Shown piece after piece: positions 37,449 to 46,009 of a stretch of 64,000 nucleotides of DNA; within the stretch, counting starts at the first letter, position 1, and each line of letters starts with the position of its first letter. The position numbers and the translations under genes were made by a program. Source of the stretch: Streptomyces sp. NBC_01591 (GTDB lineage: Bacteria > Actinomycetota > Actinomycetes > Streptomycetales > Streptomycetaceae); NCBI RefSeq assembly GCF_035918155.1, contig NZ_CP109327.1, forward strand, positions 3,038,001 to 3,102,000. Reading direction: 5' to 3'. The notes under the pieces were generated by a model. The model was given only the letters and a program-made list of their open reading frames with translations, made no database searches and had not been told where the DNA came from.

Positions 37449-38263
37449 GCAACGTTCCGCAGCGGGGTCCCGCCCCGCGCCAGGCATCCATAGCCGAGTA
37501 CGTCCTCGCGCAGGGCGAGGTGAGCGCCGCAGAACTGGCGGAGCGTTTCGACGTCAGCCTGATGACCATCCACCGCGATCTGGACGAGCTGGAACGGCAG
37601 GGCATCGTCCGCAAGTTCCGCGGCGGCGTCACCGCCCAGCCGTCCGGCGTCTTCGAGTCGAACGTCTCCTACCGGCTGAAGACGATGCGCGCCGAGAAGG
37701 CCGCCGTCGCCGAACGGGCCCTGAAACTCATAGAGCCGGGCATGGCGGTGATGCTCGACGACTCGACGTCCACGCTGGAGATAGCGCGCAGGCTGCGCTC
37801 CATCACCCCGCTGACCGTCGTCACCAACTTCCTGGAGGCGATCAACCTGCTGTCGCAGGAGCGCGGCATCCATCTGATGGGCCTCGGAGGGGACTTCGAC
37901 CCGCTGCACTCCTCGTTCCTCGGCGTCTCGTGCGTGGAGGCGGTGCAGTCGCTCCAGGTCGACATCTGCTTCACCTCCACCTCCGCCGCGTCCGGCGGAT
38001 TCGCCTACCACCAGGAGCAGCACATCATCGCCGTGAAGCGGGCGATGCTCGACTCGGCGAGCCGCAATGTGCTGCTGCTCGACCACTCGAAGCTGGGCCG
38101 GGTCGCCCTGCACCGCCTGGCCCCGCTCTCCCGCTTCGATCTGCTGCTGGTCGACGACGGGGCGTCCCCGCAGGCACTGCGCGAACTCGACGAGCACAAG
38201 GTGCCCTACGAGGTCTGCAGCACGGGTCGGGACACCGGAGCGGGGGACGGCGATGACGGGTGA
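37445..38263 (+). CDS. DeoR-family transcriptional regulator
   Basis: A 272-residue regulator. The N-terminal winged helix-turn-helix SAAELAERFDVSLMTIHRDLDELERQGIVRK (about residues 27-57) is typical of DeoR. A DeoRC sugar-phosphate sensor domain follows, with LDDSTSTLEIARRL and the lysine-containing HSKLGRVALHRLA segment. It probably represses this operon and the divergent kinase until a phosphorylated sugar binds. The GTG start overlaps the ATPase stop. The last dozen residues are Gly/Asp-rich. Confidence 0.93.
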   Translation: MSNVPQRGPAPRQASIAEYVLAQGEVSAAELAERFDVSLMTIHRDLDELERQGIVRKFRGGVTAQPSGVFESNVSYRLKTMRAEKAAVAERALKLIEPGMAVMLDDSTSTLEIARRLRSITPLTVVTNFLEAINLLSQERGIHLMGLGGDFDPLHSSFLGVSCVEAVQSLQVDICFTSTSAASGGFAYHQEQHIIAVKRAMLDSASRNVLLLDHSKLGRVALHRLAPLSRFDLLLVDDGASPQALRELDEHKVPYEVCSTGRDTGAGDGDDG

Positions 38264-38283
38264 GGGCGAGGCGGCGATGACGG

Positions 38284-39360
38284 ATGACTGAACTGGCCCT
38301 GCGCGCCCTGCGCAAGACCTACACCGGGCGGGGCCGGGTGGCCGTCGAGGCCGTCCGGTCCATCGACATCGAGCTGCGCTCCGGCGAGCTGCTGGGGCTG
38401 CTCGGCCCGTCCGGCTGCGGCAAGTCCACGACCCTGCGGATGATCGCCGGCCTGGAGACAGTCACCGGCGGCGACATCCTCATCGGCGGCTCGTCGGTGG
38501 CCGAGCTCCCGGCCCGGCGGCGCAATATCGGGGTGGCGTTCGAGAACTACGCTCTCTACCCGCCGCTGACGGTCGCCGAGAACCTCGGTTTCGGACTCGC
38601 CGCCCGGGGCGGGTGCGGCCGGGCCGAGATCCGCCGCCGGGTCACCGGGATGGCCGAACGCATCGGGATCACCGACCTCCTGGACGCCCGCCCGGCCGGG
38701 CTCTCCAGCGGCCAGAAGCAGCGGGTCGCGCTGGCCCGCGCGCTGATCCGGGTCCCCGACGTCCTCCTCCTGGACGAACCGCTCTCCCATCTCGACGCCG
38801 CCCAACGGGACACCACCCGGCGCGAGTTGAAACGCATCCAGCGCGACAGCGGCCACACCACCATCCTCGTCACGCACGACCAGGAGGAGGCGCTGTCGCT
38901 CGCCGACCGGATCGCGGTGATGCGGGACGGCGAGATCCAGCAGCTCGGCACGCCCGAGGAGATCTACGACGCCCCGGCGAATCTGTTCGTCGCCGACTTC
39001 GTCGGGGAACCGGCGGTCAATCTGCTGCCGGGCACGGCCGACGGATCGGGCGGGGTGCGCCTCTCGGACTCCGTGCGCATCCCCGTACCGCACCGGATCG
39101 CGGCGGGACGCGCGGTGGTGCTCGGCATCCGCCCGGAGGACCTGTGTCTGGACGACACTGGCGTACGGGCCCGGGTCGCCGCCCACGAGCCCCTGCTGGA
39201 ATCCGGCATCGCCACGCTCTCGCTCGACGGGGTGGCGGAGCCACTGGTCGTCGTGACCGGTCCGGAGGTACGGCTCGACCGGGACGACACCGTACGCATC
39301 ACCGCCGATCCCCGGCACGTCCATGTCTTCGACGCCCAGACAGGAGACGCTCTGCGATGA
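38284..39360 (+). CDS. Sugar ABC transporter ATPase (MalK/UgpC type), second copy
   Basis: A 358-residue ATPase with Walker A LLGPSGCGKSTT, Walker B LLLDEPLSHLDA and the TOBE domain. The signature is LSSGQKQR, and the Q-loop (VAFENYALYP) has Glu in place of Gln, like the first copy. Two ATPases with only two permeases suggest a heterodimeric nucleotide-binding pair. It starts 20 bases after the DeoR stop and overlaps the dehydrogenase start. Confidence 0.92.
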   Translation: MTELALRALRKTYTGRGRVAVEAVRSIDIELRSGELLGLLGPSGCGKSTTLRMIAGLETVTGGDILIGGSSVAELPARRRNIGVAFENYALYPPLTVAENLGFGLAARGGCGRAEIRRRVTGMAERIGITDLLDARPAGLSSGQKQRVALARALIRVPDVLLLDEPLSHLDAAQRDTTRRELKRIQRDSGHTTILVTHDQEEALSLADRIAVMRDGEIQQLGTPEEIYDAPANLFVADFVGEPAVNLLPGTADGSGGVRLSDSVRIPVPHRIAAGRAVVLGIRPEDLCLDDTGVRARVAAHEPLLESGIATLSLDGVAEPLVVVTGPEVRLDRDDTVRITADPRHVHVFDAQTGDALR

Positions 39361-40418
39361 CCCGCCCCGAGACAGTCCGCCCGGAGGCAGTCCGCCCCGC
39401 TACGAGGATTCTGCTCGCCGGTGACCACTTCGTCCGCAACTCGCTGCTCGCCGAGGCCCTGCACCACGCGCTCGACCCTCTCGGCACGGAGCCGCAGCTC
39501 GGCGAACTCACCCTGCCCTGGCCCCTGGAACCCTTCGGCAAGGTCGCCGAGGTCGACGAGGCGAGTGACGTCGAGGACGCGCTGATCGCCGCCCTGGACG
39601 GGGTCGAGGTCTGCGTGACCCAGATGGGCCCGTTCACCGAGCGGGTCCTGGCCGCCGCCCCCGATCTCCGGCTGATCGTGGTCTGCCGGGGCGGCCCGGT
39701 CAATGTGAACGCCGCCGCGGCACGCGCCCGGGGCGTGCGGGTGTGCTTCGCGCCGGGGCGCAACGCGGCGGCGACCGCCGAGTTCACCGTCGGGCTGATC
39801 CTCTCCGCCCTGCGCCGTATCCCCGAGGCGCACCGTTCCCTCGCCGCCGACGGCCGCTGGGACGCCTCCCACTACACCTACGAGAACTGCGGCCTGGAGC
39901 TGGAGGACACCCCGGTCGGCCTGATCGGTTACGGCGCGGTGGGCAGCCGGGTGGCCCGGGTGCTCTCCGCGTTCGGCGCCGAGGTCGAGGTGTACGACCC
40001 GTATGTGCGCGGCGACGTCCACGGCATGCGCGCCGGCTCGCTGGAGGCGCTGCTGGCCCGCTCGCGCGTCCTCACCCTGCACGCCCGGCTCACCCCGGAG
40101 TCCCGGCATCTCATCGGCGCCCGCGAGCTGGCGCTGCTGCCGCGCGGTGCGGTGCTGGTGAACGCGGCCCGGGGCGGGCTGCTGGACACGGACGCGCTGT
40201 GCGACGCCCTGGACTCGGGACAGTTGCGGGCCGCGGCGCTCGACACGTACGAGCAGGAGCCGCCCCCGGCCACTTCGCGGCTCTTCCGTACCCCGCATCT
40301 GCTGATGACCCCGCATGTGGCGGGTGCCAGCCGGGCCGTCGCGCAGAAGGCGGCCCGGATCGCGGCGGCCGAGGTGGCGCGCTACGTCCGGGGCGAGCCG
40401 CTCGCCCACGCGCTGTGA
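39357..40418 (+). CDS. D-isomer-specific 2-hydroxyacid dehydrogenase
   Basis: A 353-residue NAD(P)-dependent dehydrogenase. The Rossmann fold is LIGYGAVGSRVARVLSAFGAEVEVYDP near residues 188-214. Catalytic residues are in NAARGGLLD (Arg), DTYEQEPP (Glu) and MTPHVAGAS (His). It resembles phosphoglycerate/glyoxylate-type dehydrogenases but is coupled to sugar kinases, so the substrate may be a sugar-derived hydroxyacid such as an erythronate or similar acid. The start overlaps the second ATPase stop, and a Val/Arg/Pro repeat (ETVRPEAVRP) is at its N-terminus. Confidence 0.9.
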   Translation: MTRPETVRPEAVRPATRILLAGDHFVRNSLLAEALHHALDPLGTEPQLGELTLPWPLEPFGKVAEVDEASDVEDALIAALDGVEVCVTQMGPFTERVLAAAPDLRLIVVCRGGPVNVNAAAARARGVRVCFAPGRNAAATAEFTVGLILSALRRIPEAHRSLAADGRWDASHYTYENCGLELEDTPVGLIGYGAVGSRVARVLSAFGAEVEVYDPYVRGDVHGMRAGSLEALLARSRVLTLHARLTPESRHLIGARELALLPRGAVLVNAARGGLLDTDALCDALDSGQLRAAALDTYEQEPPPATSRLFRTPHLLMTPHVAGASRAVAQKAARIAAAEVARYVRGEPLAHAL

Positions 40419-40432
40419 GAGGAGCCGGACCC

Positions 40433-41884
40433 ATGACCAGGCCCATGACCGGACCCATGAACGGGACCACGAGCCGACCCATGACGAGATACATCGGCAT
40501 CGATGTCGGCACGTCCGTGGTGAAGGCCGCGGCCTTCGACCCGCGCGGCCGCACCCTGGCCGTCGAGTCCCGCCCGGTGGGCCTCACGATCCACGACGGT
40601 TTCGTGGAGCAGGACATGGAGGAGGTGTACGGCGCGGTCCGCGAGGTGCTGGACGCGCTCGGCTCCGACGGGGTGGCGTTCGTCGGCCTCACCGGTCAGG
40701 GCGACGGCGTCTGGCTGGTCGACGCGGCGGGCCGGCCGGTCCGCAAGGCGATCTCCTGGATGGACGGCCGGGCCCATGAACTGGTCGACTCCTGGCTGGC
40801 GTCCGGGGTCTTCGAGACCGTCTACCGGCGCACCGGCAGCGCGATGTTCCCGGGCTGCCCGGGCCCGGTGCTGGCCTGGCTCGACCGGCACGAGCCGGCC
40901 GCGCTCGACGCCGCGACGACCGCCCTGTACTGCAAGGACATGGTGTTCCAGCGGCTGACGGGGGTCCGGGCCACGGATGTCTCCGACGCGTCGATGCCGT
41001 TCCTGGACCCGTTGACCCGTGCGTACGCCCCGGATGTCGTGGCCGCCCTCGGCCTCACCCACCGGGCCCCGCTCCTCGCCCCGGTCAGCGACCCGGTGGC
41101 CACCGCCGAACTCCCCTCCGGGTTACGGATCTCCAACGGCCCGTACGACCTGCCGGCCTGCGCGCTCGGCGCGGGCGTCACCCGTCCCGGCGACGGGCTG
41201 CTGATCGTCGGCACCTGTCTCGCCGCGCTGGTGGCCACCGAACGGCTCGACCTGGACGGCGAACCGGCGGGGCTGCACATCTCCACCGACCGCCCCGGCC
41301 ACTGGCTGCGCGCCATGCCCGCGATGGTCGGCACCGCGGCCCTGGACTGGGTCCTGACCACCACCGGCGTACGCCACACGGAGGTCGACGCGCTGCTCGC
41401 CGCCACCCCGCCCGGCGCGAACGGTGTCCGGGTGCTCCCCTACTTCGCCCCGTCCGGCGAACGCGCCCCGTTCGTCGAGCCGAGGCTGCGCGCCGAACTC
41501 ACCGGGGTGTCCCTGGAGACCACCCCGGCGGACCTGATCCGCGCCGTCTGCGAAGGCATCGGCTTCGCCGCCCGGCACTGCCTGGAGGCCGCGGGCCTCA
41601 CCGGCACCCTCGCCCTGTGCGGCGGCGGCACCCGATCCCCCGCCTGGATGCGGCTGTTCGCCGATGTGCTGGGACGGCCGGTCCGGATCGTGGAGGGCGA
41701 GGTCGGTGCGCGGGGTGCGGTGCTCGCGGCGGCCCGGCGCTTCGGCGCGGAGCTGGACACGGCGGCGTGGACGGCCCCGACCTCGGTCGTCGAACCGGAC
41801 CCGGCGCGGGCGGCGTACTACGCGAAGGCGTACGAGGACCACCTGGACCGGCTCGCGGAGGCCCGTACGCACGCCCGCGCATGA
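40433..41884 (+). CDS. FGGY-family carbohydrate kinase (second copy)
   Basis: A 483-residue sugar kinase. YIGIDVGTSVVKAAAFD opens the N-terminal fold, GLTGQGDGVWLVD carries the substrate loop, and LALCGGGTRSPAWMRLFADVLGRPV is the C-terminal adenosine motif. A GAGAGGAG site lies about 8 bases before the first ATG. Four near-identical Met-Thr units (MTRPMTGPMN and RPMTRY) precede the conserved fold; the last ATG (40482) may be an alternative start. Its stop abuts the convergent anti-sigma stop with no spacer. Confidence 0.92.
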   Translation: MTRPMTGPMNGTTSRPMTRYIGIDVGTSVVKAAAFDPRGRTLAVESRPVGLTIHDGFVEQDMEEVYGAVREVLDALGSDGVAFVGLTGQGDGVWLVDAAGRPVRKAISWMDGRAHELVDSWLASGVFETVYRRTGSAMFPGCPGPVLAWLDRHEPAALDAATTALYCKDMVFQRLTGVRATDVSDASMPFLDPLTRAYAPDVVAALGLTHRAPLLAPVSDPVATAELPSGLRISNGPYDLPACALGAGVTRPGDGLLIVGTCLAALVATERLDLDGEPAGLHISTDRPGHWLRAMPAMVGTAALDWVLTTTGVRHTEVDALLAATPPGANGVRVLPYFAPSGERAPFVEPRLRAELTGVSLETTPADLIRAVCEGIGFAARHCLEAAGLTGTLALCGGGTRSPAWMRLFADVLGRPVRIVEGEVGARGAVLAAARRFGAELDTAAWTAPTSVVEPDPARAAYYAKAYEDHLDRLAEARTHARA

Positions 41885-42634
41885 TCACGTGTTCCCGGTC
41901 GGGCCCTCCAGAGGTGGGCCCAGGGCCTGCCCCGGCACCGGGCCGAAGGAGGCGCTCGCGAGCACGGTGCCGTGTGCGTCGGTCAGACGTACGCCGGTGA
42001 CCGGCGACGTGCCGGCCAGGTAGGGCCCGCCCCAGGAGCCGTAGCCGTCGTCGTCGAGGGTGAAGGTACCGGCCTTGACGGTGGTGCCGTCGGCCCGCTG
42101 GAGCAGGCAGTGGACGGTGCCGGAGTGCCCGTCGGCGTCCACCGCCATGTACAGCCAGGGCGAGGCTCCGGCATAGAGGTAGACCTGCCCGAACGAGTGG
42201 TTTCCGTTGGTGAGTTGGGCGGCGAGCAGCTGCGGCTGCACAGAGGAGGCGACGGGCGCGACCGGGGCCGGGCTCCCGGTGTACGCGCCGAGCACCCAGC
42301 CGCCGCCGCCGAGCGCCAGGCCCGCTGCCGCCGCCGCGGCGGCGAGGGCGATCCGCCGCCACCTCGGGTGCCGGACGGCCGGCCGCCGCGCCGGGGCGAG
42401 CCCGAGCCGCTCGATCACCCGGTCCTCGAAGCCGACCGGCGGTTCGCTGCCCGGTAGGAGATCCAGCAGCGCGTCCGAGGCGGCGGCCAGCTCGTGGACG
42501 TGTTCGCGGCAGGCGGGGCAGTGCTCCAGGTGGTCCATCGCCCCGGCCCGTTCCCTGGCGGGCAGCACGCCGAGCGCCAGTTCCGCGCCGATCTCCCGGA
42601 GCTGCTCGCAGCTCCGCCCGCCGTTGTCAGTCAT
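41885..42634 (-). CDS. Zinc-finger anti-sigma factor (RskA-like)
   Basis: A 249-residue single-pass membrane protein. The N-terminal ZAS motif HLEHCPAC (His35-x3-Cys39-x2-Cys42) binds the sigma factor. One transmembrane helix (about 97-119, IALAAAAAAAGLALGGGGWVLGA) leads to an extracytoplasmic RskA-type domain ending GPPLEGPTGNT. Its ATG overlaps the sigma stop by 8 bases, so the pair is stoichiometrically coupled. It likely holds the ECF sigma at the membrane until regulated proteolysis. Confidence 0.92.
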   Translation of the reverse strand: MTDNGGRSCEQLREIGAELALGVLPARERAGAMDHLEHCPACREHVHELAAASDALLDLLPGSEPPVGFEDRVIERLGLAPARRPAVRHPRWRRIALAAAAAAAGLALGGGGWVLGAYTGSPAPVAPVASSVQPQLLAAQLTNGNHSFGQVYLYAGASPWLYMAVDADGHSGTVHCLLQRADGTTVKAGTFTLDDDGYGSWGGPYLAGTSPVTGVRLTDAHGTVLASASFGPVPGQALGPPLEGPTGNT

Positions 42635-43208
42635 GGTCCACCTGCCTGGTCGCGAGGGATGCCCGGACCTTGCCCATGGCTGCCCTTATCCGGGTCTTGG
42701 CGGTACCGAGCGGTATCTGCTCGAAGTCGGCGACCTGCTGGGCCGTCATCCCGTAGATACCGGCCATCACCAGAGCACGTGCCTGTTCCCTCGGCAGCTT
42801 GCCGACCGCACGGCGCAGGTCCGCCGCGGCTTCGGCGGAGAGTGCGTGCCGCTCCGGTGTGTCGGCGACGGTCTCCATCATGTTCTCCAGGTCCGCGGGG
42901 TCGACCGGAGTGGCCTTGCGGGCACGTACGGCGTCGATCGCGAGGTTGTGTGCGATGGCCGACAGCCAGGTGGGCACCGATCCCCGGCGCGGGTCGTAGA
43001 CCTGGGCGTGCCGGCAGGCGCGCTCGAAGGTCTGCTGGGCGATGTCCTCGGCGAGCTGGATGTCGCCGACCACGGCGACAGCCACGCCGAAGACCCGATG
43101 CTGGAACCGCCGTACGAAGGCCACGGCGATCTCGGGATCGCCGGTCATGAGCCCGGCCAGCAGCGCTTCGTCGGGCACCCGCTCCAGGGGGATGCCAATC
43201 CTGCGCAT
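42627..43208 (-). CDS. ECF RNA polymerase sigma factor
   Basis: A 193-residue ECF sigma factor with region 2 (AEDIAQQTFERACRHAQVYDPRRGSVPTWLSAIAHNLAIDAVR) and region 4 (LPREQARALVMAGIYGMTAQQVADFEQIPLGTAKTRIRAAM). The anti-sigma partner follows with an 8-base overlap; the pair resembles SigK/RskA. An AAGGAG lies only one base before the ATG at 43208, which is too close for a normal start, so a downstream GTG (in LERVPDE) may be used instead. A hairpin (GCGCCCGC at 43225-43232 with GCGGGCGC at 43247-43254) is in the leader. Confidence 0.92.
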   Translation of the reverse strand: MRRIGIPLERVPDEALLAGLMTGDPEIAVAFVRRFQHRVFGVAVAVVGDIQLAEDIAQQTFERACRHAQVYDPRRGSVPTWLSAIAHNLAIDAVRARKATPVDPADLENMMETVADTPERHALSAEAAADLRRAVGKLPREQARALVMAGIYGMTAQQVADFEQIPLGTAKTRIRAAMGKVRASLATRQVDHD

Positions 43209-43389
43209 ACTCCTTACGTAACACGCGCCCGCGGGGATTGCCTGCTGCGGGCGCCCCCGGGACCTCTCGTTCGGATCGGGCCAGGCGGGCGGGCCGATCA
43301 TGAACCCTCGGGCCTGCGGCGCCGTAGGTAGTGAAGGCGCGCCCTGCCGAACACGGCGGCGCAGGCCGCCTCGGACCCTTGGAGTCGTG

Positions 43390-43833
43390 ATGACGTCCCC
43401 CACGACACTCATGACATTGCGCGGAACCGGCGCGATCTGCGCCCTGGCGAGCGCGGTGCTCCATCTCCTGCTGGTCCCCTCACACCTGACGGAGATGCCG
43501 TACATCGGCGTCCTGTTCCTGATCGGCGGCGTGGTGCTGCTCGCCGTCGCCGCGGGCCTCGTCCTCCAGCAGCGGCCGTTCGGCGCCTGGCTGATCGGGG
43601 CGGCCACCAGCATCGGCATGATCGTCGGATTCCTGCTGTCGCGGACCGTCGGACTGCCGGGCTACCGCGAAACGGGCTGGGAGCCGCCGTACGGCGTCCT
43701 GTGCCTGATCGCGGAAGTCGCCTTCGTGCTCGCCTTCGTGGTGTGGCTGAAGGAGAGCGGCGCCCCGCGGGCCGCGGAGCCGCTGCCCCGCGAAGCCGTT
43801 CACGCGAAGTCCTCGTCGGCTCGGTCGCACTGA
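43390..43833 (+). CDS. Small four-helix membrane protein
   Basis: A 147-residue protein with about four hydrophobic helices, for example GAICALASAVLHLLLVPSHL, FLIGGVVLLAVAAGLVL and LIAEVAFVLAFVVWL. A basic Ser/Arg-rich tail ends it. A GGAG site precedes ATG 43390. It is divergent from the sigma gene across 180 bases, so it could be a target of that sigma factor. I do not recognise a named family. Confidence 0.75.
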   Translation: MTSPTTLMTLRGTGAICALASAVLHLLLVPSHLTEMPYIGVLFLIGGVVLLAVAAGLVLQQRPFGAWLIGAATSIGMIVGFLLSRTVGLPGYRETGWEPPYGVLCLIAEVAFVLAFVVWLKESGAPRAAEPLPREAVHAKSSSARSH

Positions 43834-43935
43834 CCGAGGACGGGGCCCGCGTCCGGGCAAGATTCTCCCGGGGACGGCAATCCCACGAGCGCCCTGGCGC
43901 GTATTCCGTCCAGAAGCCTCTCAGGAGGGAAGCTC

Positions 43936-44079
43936 ATGGCGATCTTCAGGCATCTGACCCCCGCCAAACACCGTCACGAAAAGAGGGACATGACGTCGGG
44001 GCGCTCCGACAGCACCGGAAGGCGCCGTCGCCGTCGTCGCCGTAACACCCACCACGATCACCACGGTCACCACTGGTGA
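43936..44079 (+). CDS. Arg/His-rich 47-residue peptide
   Basis: A 47-codon frame with an ideal AGGAGG ribosome-binding site (43923-43928) seven bases before the ATG. The N-terminal half reads MAIFRHLTPAKHRHEKRD. A run of eight Arg follows (residues 29-36), then NTHHDHHGHHW-stop. Nine His and thirteen Arg/Lys make it extremely basic, and the HHDHHGHH tail is a plausible metal or acid-responsive site. No signal peptide or Gly-Gly leader is seen. It lies 67 bases before an ABC exporter gene in the same direction. The family is unknown; an antimicrobial or nucleic-acid/phosphate-binding peptide, or a regulatory leader peptide, are possibilities. Confidence 0.6.
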   Translation: MAIFRHLTPAKHRHEKRDMTSGRSDSTGRRRRRRRRNTHHDHHGHHW

Positions 44080-44146
44080 CCATCCAGAACGGCTGAGCGG
44101 GCCCTGCTTCTTGGTCCGCTCGGCCGGCGATGTGAGGAACGCTTCC

Positions 44147-46009
44147 ATGAGGCGTGTCCCGTGGCATCTCGTACGACGGCTGCTGTCGGTGGCGGACGAT
44201 CCCGACGCGGTCGTCGCCGCCGCGCCGGCGGTCGCCCCGCGCGAGGTGTTCCGGCGCTTCTGGCCCTATACGCGCGGCGGCCGGCGCTGGCTCGTTCCGA
44301 TCCTCGCCCTCAGCATGATCGGTCCCGTCGTCGACGCGGCCGAGATCTGGCTCTTCAAGGTCGTGGTGGACGAGGTGCTCGTCCCGCGCGATCTGCGCCC
44401 CTTCGCCTGGATCGCCCTGGCGTACACCGCGCTCTTCGTCTGCTCCGGCGTGCTGGATTTCGCCGACGACGTGATGTCCACCTGGGTGAGCGAGCGCTTC
44501 CTGCTGGCTCTTCGGTCGGATGTGTTCCGGCATGTCCAGGGCCTCTCGCTCGGGTTCTTCGAGCGGCGCCGGCTGGGGGACGTGCTGTCGCGCATCACGG
44601 GCGATGTCGACGCGGTCGAGACGTTCCTGCTCTCGGGGGTGGCGAACGGCCTCTACTACGTGATCCGGCTGGGCGTCTTCCTGGGTCTGCTGTTCTACCT
44701 GCGATGGGACCTGACCCTCCTCGCGCTCGTCATCGTGCCGCTCTTCTGGTGCGCGGCCCGGCGCTTCTCCCGGCTGATCAAGGCCGCTTCGCGGGAGCGG
44801 CGGCGGCGCAGCGGCTCGATCAGCGCGATCGCCGAGGAGTCGCTCGGCAACGTCGCGCTGGTGCAGGCGTACAACCGGCAGGAGACGGAGGGGTGCCGGT
44901 TCGAGCGCGAGAGCGTGGGCAAGTTCCGCGCGGCGATGGCCTCGGCACGCATCCATGCGGTGTACGGCCCGGTCGTCGAGGTCATCGAACTGGCCGGCGC
45001 GCTGGCCGTCATGGGTCTGGGCACCTGGAAGCTGGCGCAGGGGCAGCTCACACTGGGCGGGCTGCTGGTCTTCCTCGCGCTGCTGAGCAACCTCTACAGC
45101 CCGATCCGCGATCTGTCCCGTCTCACCAATACGTTCTACGCGGCATCCGCCTCCGCCGAGCGGATCATCGAGCTGCTAGACCAGCACCCGCAGGTCGTCG
45201 AGGCCGCCGGAGCCCGGCGGATCAGGCGTGCCCGGGGCGACGTGGAGTTCCGCGGCGTCTCCTTCCGCTATCCGGGTACGTCCCGGTGGGCGCTCACGGA
45301 CGTGTCGTTCCACGTGACACCCGGCACGACGCTGGCGCTGGTCGGCGCGAGCGGCGCCGGCAAGTCCACGGTCGGAAAGCTGCAACTGCGCTTCTACGAC
45401 CCGGACCGGGGCGCGATCCTGCTCGACGGCACGGACCTCAGGGACCTGCGGCTGTCCGAGCTGCGCGAGAACGTCGCGGTGGTGTTGCAGGAGACGCTCG
45501 TCCTGCACGGCACCGTGCGGGAGAACATCGCCTACGGCCGCCCGGACGCGACGGAGGCGGACATCGTCGCGGCGGCCCGCGCCGCCGACGCCCATGACTT
45601 CATCCGGCTGCTCCCCCAGGGTTACGACACCGTGGTGGGACAGCGCGGCCGGACGCTGTCCGGCGGGCAGGCCCAGCGCCTGGCGATCGCCCGCGCGATG
45701 ATCAGGGACGCGCCCGTGCTGCTCCTGGACGAACCGACCACGGGTCTGGACGCCCGGTCGGGCCGCCGGATCATGGAACCGCTGCGCCGGCTCATGGCGG
45801 GGCGGACCACCGTCGTCATCTCCCACAATCTGCTCACCGTCCGCGACGCCACGTCCACCGTGGTGCTGGACCACGGCCGGGTCGTCGAACGCGGCACGCA
45901 CGAGGATCTGCTCCTGCGCGGCGGAACGTACGCCCGGCTGCACCGGCTGAACACGGAGACCGACCGGGAGCCCACCGGCTCGCCGCCCCTGCGGAAGGTC
46001 CTGTCATGA
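44147..46009 (+). CDS. ABC exporter (fused membrane and ATPase domains)
   Basis: A 620-residue type-IV ABC exporter half-transporter (MsbA/LmrA-like), probably a homodimer. A six-helix membrane domain spans residues 45-330. The ATPase has Walker A GASGAGKST (400-408), signature LSGGQ (504-508) and Walker B VLLLDEPTTGLD (524-535), with a switch His in ISHNLLTV. No peptidase C39 domain is present. The ATG at 44147 has GAGGAA about 8 bases upstream. It follows the Arg/His peptide gene and overlaps the kinase-like gene by four bases, suggesting one functional unit. The exported substrate is unknown. Confidence 0.93.
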   Translation: MRRVPWHLVRRLLSVADDPDAVVAAAPAVAPREVFRRFWPYTRGGRRWLVPILALSMIGPVVDAAEIWLFKVVVDEVLVPRDLRPFAWIALAYTALFVCSGVLDFADDVMSTWVSERFLLALRSDVFRHVQGLSLGFFERRRLGDVLSRITGDVDAVETFLLSGVANGLYYVIRLGVFLGLLFYLRWDLTLLALVIVPLFWCAARRFSRLIKAASRERRRRSGSISAIAEESLGNVALVQAYNRQETEGCRFERESVGKFRAAMASARIHAVYGPVVEVIELAGALAVMGLGTWKLAQGQLTLGGLLVFLALLSNLYSPIRDLSRLTNTFYAASASAERIIELLDQHPQVVEAAGARRIRRARGDVEFRGVSFRYPGTSRWALTDVSFHVTPGTTLALVGASGAGKSTVGKLQLRFYDPDRGAILLDGTDLRDLRLSELRENVAVVLQETLVLHGTVRENIAYGRPDATEADIVAAARAADAHDFIRLLPQGYDTVVGQRGRTLSGGQAQRLAIARAMIRDAPVLLLDEPTTGLDARSGRRIMEPLRRLMAGRTTVVISHNLLTVRDATSTVVLDHGRVVERGTHEDLLLRGGTYARLHRLNTETDREPTGSPPLRKVLS

